Below, piece after piece: positions 57,961-64,000 of a stretch of 64,000 nucleotides of DNA. The stretch covers positions 1,798,001 to 1,862,000 of the forward strand of contig WFMF01000004.1 of NCBI GenBank assembly GCA_011033025.1. Reading direction: 5' to 3'. Below the pieces are notes generated by a model. That model saw only the letters and a program-made list of their open reading frames with translations. It was not told the origin of the DNA and did no database searches. Numbering within the stretch: position 1 is the first letter of the stretch; each line of letters starts with the position of its first letter. The stretch comes from Beroe forskalii (Eukaryota > Ctenophora > Nuda > Beroida > Beroidae). Both the position numbers and the translations under genes were made by a program.

Positions 57961-58459
57961 AAGACAGGCATAGATTTGTTCAGAATGATTCAGATTGGAA
58001 TCCCAGGCCCCAGTCCGCATATTTGTCAAATTATGAGCTTTTTCTCACATATCTCGTCATATTAGACGTCTACGAATACTGAAACTTCTCTTAAGTCGAT
58101 TATGAAAAAAATTGAAAATTCCATTAATTCTTCTACCTTCTGTTTAATTTTGCTTTGGATGTTTTATTAAAAATGTATTTATTTTCAAATCTAATAGGTG
58201 ATTATCAAACTTTAAGCACCGTTCTATCAATTCATTTTCATCGACCTTTACTTTTCAATTTAAGAATTTCATTTAATCTTACCGGAAATTATCACTGGAA
58301 TTTTTTAAACAAATTTGTAATTTCTACCGTAATTTCTACCATGACTCCTAACATGGCCAAATTTCAAACGGGACCAGAACTATTCTGGGATGCCAGTTGA
58401 ATCCTAAATTATAGATGGGATACAATATATTGCTACTCCATGCACATTTTGACATTGAA

Positions 58460-58671
58460 ACAGGAGTCAACGAAGGGGGCGCAAAAAGCGTGAATTGGTT
58501 CGAATGGGGCCATTTGAAGTATGTTTCCATACACACTGAACGATGTATCGAATAAATCGTTAATAAGTGTGTAGGTAGGGCTTCTACATGCATACATGTT
58601 TACATGTTTACATGTTTACATGGCCCTATCCGAACCAATTTCATACTTTTGACCCATTCGTTGACTCCTGT
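58460..58671. mobile_element. Small TIR element with internal TACATGTT repeat
   Basis: The left end ACAGGAGTCAACGAA (58460) pairs with the right end TTCGTTGACTCCTGT (58671). Arms are about 60 bp with several mismatches and also pair through TTGGTTCGAATGGGGCCAT and ATGGCCCTATCCGAACCAA. The right part has four (TACATGTT) units (58593-58622). No clear target duplication. Confidence 0.7.
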
Positions 58672-59069
58672 CCCAACGGAGGACCGAAGAATGTTAAAAT
58701 TTGGCAGAAAAAGAAAAAGGGGACCAAAGTGGGAGTAAAAGTCTGACAGGGAAGTCAGCTAATAACGCTGTGGCATACGATTCCCACATCGTCAAGCCTC
58801 ATCATTGTCAGCTATCAACTCGAACGATGGTGAGAATTATAATGATGATTTGGATTGAATGCAAGCTATTTTGAATGCTCCTCATTGAATCCCGTGACCT
58901 TAGCTTTCTTGGGGGCCGTTGGATGATTTACTACGAAAAGTTTTTACCCAGTAATTCTCAGTCACGATGATAGGTTGAGCTGTTTGGGAGGGATTTAGAG
59001 GTAAAATGCGGATGATTTTGCTCTCTAACCATACTCAGGCCCCATGCAAGTATAATGAAAAATCTCATG

Positions 59070-59310
59070 AGGGCCATCTGCAGACGTCCGGGTGGCTTCG
59101 GCCTTTAGACCTCACTCCCCCTTGTCACATTCCCAGAACCCTCCCTCCCCGGACGTCTGTTGGCTAAAAATCTTTTGGGTCATCATTTTGGGTCCCGAAA
59201 TTTCACGATTTTCTATTGAAATACCCGTCAAATCGATCAAAATTTTCGTAAACTTTGGACGTCCGCATTTGGCCAGACTCCCCCTCCTTTATGGATGGCA
59301 CTTTACCCAG
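59070..59310. repeat. GGACGTCCGCATTTGGCCAG repeat fragment
   Basis: Two GGACGTC tracts (59149, 59258) and an ending CCCCTCCTTTATGGATGGCA (59280-59299) match the element at 60,454-60,799. It is a partial or rearranged copy. Confidence 0.7.
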
Positions 59311-59584
59311 TACCCTGCCTTCGAGAATCTCAGTAGGATTTTCATACGAGTGGTTTGAAGATGAAATGGCTATGTATTTTCGGTTAATAAACTTATAAAA
59401 ATTGACATGGCCTTAAAGGGGCCGAGGGGGGGGTCAGTCAATTTCGGTTTTATTTTTCTAATAAAAGGAGATACCAGCTTCTAATAGGTTTTTTTATATA
59501 AAAATATTGTTCCTAGCCGATCTTATGAATAATTCAAATCGCGACTTCGCCTGTAATTACAAAAACTGATGGAGGAGATTGATT

Positions 59585-60193
59585 TTAAAGATTATTGGCG
59601 TTCTCCTCAATAACAACAAAAACCCGAAAACCGACCTCGGCAATCACTATGAGCGATATAGTGGTTACTATTACAACGATGTTTGGTACCACTGTTTCGA
59701 AGCAGCCTGAAACTGGTCGCCAGATTTTCCAAACGTCCGCTGAAAGGCCATAGATGCAGGTGTGCCCTAAGTAATTAAATTGCACGTCCTCTTTATCAAT
59801 AACAAGTACAGCAAGAGGAAAAACTAAGGAACATATCCAGATGATTCCGCAGACTATATGAGCTTTTGATTTAGTCCAGACATGAGCATGCATCGGGTAC
59901 TGGACTATGAGGAGCTTGATGCTGGTTAATGCAGCTGTAAAGTAGAAGCTAACCGGGTAGAAGTAGTAGCGTGAATAACTCTGAAAATAACAGAGGAAGA
60001 ACCTCGGATTATTCCATTCTGAGATCAGAGCAACAAGAGGGAGACAGTTGTTGAATGAGTTTAGAAGATCACAGACAGCGATATGCTGCATGATGGTGAC
60101 AATGGCTTTGTGAAGCTTGAAAACATCATACTTGATCGCTGTCACCAGGATGATTGAATCCCCCAGGAAGGAGGAGAGGATGGTTAAGAACGT
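59585..60193 (-). CDS. Class A (rhodopsin-like) GPCR exon or fragment, TM1-TM5 only
   Basis: Open from an AG acceptor (ATCCTAG|ACGTTC, exon edge 60193) to a stop at 59585, 202 aa. Helices in order: TFLTILSSFLGDSIILVTAI (TM1, Gly-Asp in place of the usual GN), VTIMQHIAVCDLLNSF (TM2), CYFQSYSRYYFYPVSFYF (TM3), VCGIIWICSLVFPLAVLVI (TM4), VVPNIVVIVTTISLIVIAEV (TM5). The DRY box is replaced by a KLLIVQYP stretch, as in divergent receptor families of cnidarians and placozoans. Cys in TM3 and in ECL2 (GHTCIYG) could pair. TM6-TM7 are missing: the frame ends in EENANNL with no donor before the stop. A 3'-truncated pseudogene or an incomplete gene model is most likely. Confidence 0.65.
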   Translation of the reverse strand, partial: TFLTILSSFLGDSIILVTAIKYDVFKLHKAIVTIMQHIAVCDLLNSFNNCLPLVALISEWNNPRFFLCYFQSYSRYYFYPVSFYFTAALTSIKLLIVQYPMHAHVWTKSKAHIVCGIIWICSLVFPLAVLVIDKEDVQFNYLGHTCIYGLSADVWKIWRPVSGCFETVVPNIVVIVTTISLIVIAEVGFRVFVVIEENANNL

Positions 60194-60453
60194 CTAGGAT
60201 ATCAAGCAGTAACGGACAGCCTGGTTGCGGATGCCATACTCAGTAATGTGGGTGAACTGCACCTTGCGCGTCATTTGTGTGCGCGGCTTAAGTTTGCGCG
60301 GCATACAAATATGTTATTTGTATCTCTATACACTGCGCAAAGTTGAGACGCGCTTCACAAAAGACGCAACGCGCAAAGTGCAGTTCGAACTGCCCCTGAA
60401 AACAATTAACAAGAATTGTTATACTCTACTAGACTTAAAGCTAAGTTACTAAT

Positions 60454-60799
60454 GCCATCCATAAAGGACGTCCGAAAAATTTCAGCTATGACAGACTCCT
60501 CCCACCCCCCCCCCCTTCCCCCCCCCCCCTCCGGACGACCGCATTTTCATTAAAAATCTTTTGTCGCCATTTTATACCCCTGCAACAAAAATCAACTTTA
60601 TTATTTGACTCTAAGTCGCAAATCTAAGTCAAAATTCGAAGTCATCGACTATTTTCTAGTGTAAAAATAGTCAAATCGACCAAAATTTTCATAAATGCGG
60701 ACGTCCGCATTTGGCGAAACACCCTCCCCCCTGTCTGCAAACGTCCGCATTGGCCAGACTCCCCCTCCTTCCTCTTTGCGGACGTCCTTTATGGATGGC
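60454..60799. mobile_element. TIR element GCCATCCATAAAGGACGTCC, 346 bp
   Basis: The left end GCCATCCATAAAGGACGTCC (60454) and the right end GGACGTCCTTTATGGATGGC (60799) are perfect 20-bp inverted repeats. Inside are repeats of GGACGTCCGCATTTGGC and runs of C (60498-60530). No clear target duplication. A related partial copy is at 59,070-59,310. Confidence 0.8.
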
Positions 60800-61152
60800 C
60801 CCTAAGCTAAATCGAAATCATCGGCTTTGTGAAGTTATTTAAAACAACTAATGGGGGCCACCAGAGAATTTTTGATCAAAAAGCTTAAAAAAGGTAAGTG
60901 CCTTAGTTTGATAATTCAAGAATAAAGAAATTTTGGTTTATTGGCCAGTTATAATATGATAATACCTTCGTACTTTGAGCATCAGTAAAATGTTCTGAAA
61001 ACGCGGTACCTACGTCGTGCGTATTGCGCAATTCTTATGTGGTATTATTAGTATGAAGTATTCAAAAAAACATATAATAAGTGATTTTTGTCTATCATTC
61101 CAGCCAGTTTTTTCTCAGAAATAATTTCACTTTCCGAGCATATTATTACTTA

Positions 61153-61179
61153 ACTAGCAGGCCCGTTGGGCCTGCTAGT
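61153..61179. repeat. Perfect 12-bp hairpin ACTAGCAGGCCC-GTT-GGGCCTGCTAGT
   Basis: 12-bp perfect stem with a 3-nt loop. It is followed by AGCTCATTCGGCGCTGCTAC and CACCTCGTTCGCAAA, similar to the interior of the hAT-like element at 28.1 kb. Could be the terminal hairpin of a Helitron-type element, but no matching 5' end or CTRR end was found. Confidence 0.6.
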
Positions 61180-62033
61180 ACACAGCTAACACACAGCTCA
61201 TTCGGCGCTGCTACACAGCACCTCGTTCGCAAATTTCAACCATTTAAATTATTGAAAAACTTTTTACATGTTCAAGAGAGTAGCATAACAAAGTTAACAA
61301 AGCAGGAAATGAAATTCAGACACTCCAGTAGCTGAGGGCAAGGTCGTGTACCCATCATTGTCGAGAAGGTTTCTCGACGGTTTTCGGTACTTTAGACCAT
61401 GCTGAAGAAAACGTACTTGCTGCCGTTCGATGAATCGACGTCCTGAGGGGTGATATGGCCACGCCCATTTTTGCCCTCAGGCGGTATTATGAGACCTGAT
61501 TATTTCGACTTCTGATGGTCATAGAGACTTCAGAATTGAACTAGAGTGTCTATCTCATCGAGGGGAACAACTTTTTCTCTGACAACTTTTTTGTCAGATA
61601 ATTAGTTAATTGACCAATTAGCTAATTGGGCAATTTTCAAAAATCCTAAAAAACTTTTTATGGCTCAAAATGATCACAATAACCTAAAACGTGGAAAAAA
61701 GTGGTTTTTAAGAATATTTTGAAAAAATTTTCACTTAGAAAATTTTTGGACTTAGAAAAATTTTATCGAAAAAACGAAATTTTCATTTTTTGCATCCTTA
61801 ATTAACTTGGCCCAATACTTTTTGACTTCTAAAAGTCACTGTGATTGCTTTTGCTGTTCTGATAGCATATTTTGACTGCTCCTACTGCCCCCTTCACAAC
61901 TGGTTTCAGAGCCACAATCAGAGGAAAGCTGTGGCAACTGACCACCCAAAATATGTGCCTCCACTGCACTTAATTTGAAGCCAAGATCAAGATAAGCTGC
62001 CCCTCCTCAAGTTACTGGAAGTGTACTCTCTTC
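61180..62033. other. Repeat-like sequence, no gene
   Basis: No coding signal. The stretch from about 61,900 (GGAAAGCTGTGGCAACTGAC) belongs to the inverted-repeat family described next. Confidence 0.35.
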
Positions 62034-63137
62034 ATAACTGGTTGTAGTGTCAGCTGGCTCTGCAACAAGTTAGGAAGAGAGCACATGCTTGTAGTTGTAA
62101 AACAGTGGTGACCCTGGCGCCCAGAGCACCACTGTTTACAAGCAGGTGACTGCCTCTGTTCCTGACCACCCCATCATGGTACTCAGAGATTCACTCCCAC
62201 TGTCTACATGTGGAAGCAGGAACTAAAGATGAAAGCTGTGTTAACTGACCTCCCCAAATGAAGCCAAGATGGGCTGCTCCCTCCTCCCTTCTTAGAATAG
62301 CCAGACGGACCCGCCAAGCTGTCCTGAAGGGAGAACACCTGTAACACCCATCAACATTTCACACTAAATTCTCGCCATGATTTCTTGCCAGACAAACTGT
62401 CCCTCTTTCGTGTTCTACACGCAGTTCTTGACATCTGAATTCTGAGTTCCCTACCAACCCTTCTCCATTCTCTTGCATTACGAGCTGGCAATCCACAATG
62501 CTGTGGCCTGATGCCAGGGGTTGCAACTTGCACTTTAAACAGTCCCCCTTCAAGCATATTTGCCGAGCAGATCTTCTGGATGAGTAGGTACCAGATTAGC
62601 AGATTGAGAACTCACCAATCAGAGCTGAGGACTTCGACAAGATTGAACACTTCCCTTTGTTCTACTTCTAGTGGATGATGCTGACAGAGTGTGAGGGACC
62701 CTCAGCTTAAGACTGCACCCTTGATGATGCCTTGATGATGACTGGACCAAATTTGAAGATATTTCCTACTGTCAAGATAGGCTTTCAGGAAGTTCCACGG
62801 GGTAGAGTTGAGCAGACGAGGGCCATGGAGTGGAAACAAGTTGTGTGAGCCCTCAGCAATGATACAGTGGGTGAATCTCAGGGAAGCGCCGTGCTTTCTG
62901 CTAGTTCCACATGCCGTGGCTACTGGCTAAGGATGTGTGTTGTAGAAGAGGTCCCAATCCATATAGTGGCAAAGTAGGAGAAGAAGGAAGCCATGACTAC
63001 AGTAAGAAGGGGCTTTAGGGTTCTCCCAACTCTGTACAAAATCACCCGCTGGGTTGAAGAAGATGGCTCCATTCTTGGCAACGTCGTCTTTGATTGCTTG
63101 ATTGGTGAGTTCTCGATCAGCTACTCATCCAGAAGTT

Positions 63138-63162
63138 CTGCTCGACAGAATCTGTCGAGCAG
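63138..63162. repeat. Hairpin CTGCTCGACA-GAATC-TGTCGAGCAG
   Basis: Perfect 10-bp stem with 5-nt loop inside the spacer of the large inverted repeat. Confidence 0.7.
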
Positions 63163-63304
63163 CTTGAGCTGCTTGATTACAGTACAGTATGGCAGCAACA
63201 TTATGGTCTGTTCAGTGTGTCAGGAGTCTCACTGCAGACCCCCATTTCTAGGGGGACGGCTACAAAAACGTCAATTTAGGTTGAAGTGTGCAAAAAAAGC
63301 ATCC

Positions 63305-63372
63305 AAAAGTGTCAAAAACGCGACAAAAGCGTCTAAAAGTGTCAAAAACGCGACAATAAGCGTTCGAAAGTC
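63305..63372 (+). repeat. 30-bp tandem repeat AAAAGTGTCAAAAACGCGAC
   Basis: Two and a half copies of a 30-bp unit (AAAAGTGTCAAAAACGCGAC then AAAAGCGTCT). Confidence 0.75.
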
Positions 63373-64000
63373 TCAAAACATGCAGGAAACATGACAAACT
63401 GAAAATCTCGTCGTTCCCCTAAAAATGGGGGGTCTGAAGGAGGCAATGGTTGTTCTAAGAGAAAATGTAGTCAGAAAGGGTAACGGATGTTCCATGTCTC
63501 GGAGGAACAGGCTGAACAGCCTGGTGGGTCAGTCTGGCTATCCTAGCGACCTAGCAATGGAGGGGAGGCAGCTCCCCCTTCCACATGTAGAAGTGGTCAA
63601 GAACAGTGGTGCTCAACTTCCTGTCCATACACAACAGTGGTGATCCTGGCTCTGATATCAGGTCTGAAGAGCGCACACTTCCAGTAGTGAGGAGGGGCAG
63701 CTTATATTGGCCTTGGCTTTAAATCAAATGCAGTGGAGGCATCATAAGCAAGGCGCTTATCTGGGGCAGTCAGTTGCCATAGTTTTATTTTGTCGCAGCT
63801 TTCATCTTTAGTTCCTGCTTCCACATGTAGACAGTGGGAGTGAATCTCTGAGTACCATGATGGGGTGGTCAGGAACAGAGGCAGTCACCTGCTTGTAAAC
63901 AGTGGTGCTCTGGGCGCCAGAGTCACCACTGTTTTACAACTACAAGCATGTGCTCTCTTCCTAACTTGTTGCAGAGCCAGCTGACACTACAACCAGTTAT

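Larger units (their letters stand above)
62034..64000. mobile_element. Large inverted repeat at the window edge
   Basis: The left arm 62034-62240 (ATAACTGGTTGTAGTGTCAG ... AAAGATGAAAGCTGTG) is the reverse complement of 63795-64000, with few mismatches, and the complement continues to the window end. Outside both arms a second related block (GATAAGCTGCCCCTCCTC at ~61,991 and its complement at ~63,690) shows that the pairing extends further. The spacer is about 1.55 kb and has no recognised coding frame. Confidence 0.8.

Overview
The window is animal nuclear DNA. Genes have short spliced introns with GT-AG signals (one GC-AG), the sequence is AT-rich, and it is full of transposon debris: a CR1/L2-like LINE, a tRNA-derived SINE, hAT-like and foldback elements, minisatellites. 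The metazoan gene set (RCC1L, INTS8, NDUFAF3, F-box/WD, TBC1D32) and a divergent class A GPCR lacking a DRY motif point to an early-branching metazoan. I favour a cnidarian; another marine invertebrate, a placozoan or a sponge cannot be excluded from sequence alone.

Layout, left to right. 1-108: first coding exon of a myristoylated EF-hand-like protein that runs off the window. 0.6-1.9 kb: RCC1L, a mitochondrial RCC1-like protein. 2.7-5.2 kb: single-exon C2H2 zinc-finger protein. 5.4-7.1 kb: a 1.6-kb foldback element with perfect 8-bp target duplications. 8.0-14.7 kb: complete INTS8 (Integrator) in five exons, the last intron swollen by a retroposon-like insert. 15.1-15.6 kb: hairpin element and a palindrome array. 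16.1-17.5 kb: NDUFAF3 with a GC-AG intron. 17.9-20.6 kb: inverted-repeat elements, a GC-rich repeat block and a 53-bp transposon-like insertion. 20.4-25.7 kb: three related LINE 3' ends, one attached to a long but broken LINE. 25.9-27.2 kb: intronless F-box/WD40 gene. 27.7-29.0 kb: a tRNA-SINE split by a hAT-like element.

29.8-50.6 kb is TBC1D32 (broad-minded), for which 15 exons in consistent phase could be joined. Three opposite-strand genes sit inside its introns: an SRCR-like/GCC2-GCC3 receptor with one membrane segment, a nine-exon secreted Cys-rich protein (526 aa) and a four-exon secreted protein (241 aa). A fourth minus-strand gene at 53.2-54.9 kb has two near-identical beta/gamma-crystallin-like modules flanking GCC2-GCC3 and TSP1 modules. 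This run of four secreted or surface proteins is the most distinctive coding feature here.

55-64 kb is mostly repeats, a stretch that looks like poor-quality sequence (about 57.0-57.9 kb), a 5-TM GPCR exon or fragment, several TIR elements and a large inverted repeat at the right edge. Splice junctions were placed by reading GT/AG signals and checking that phases close to complete frames; none has transcript support here.
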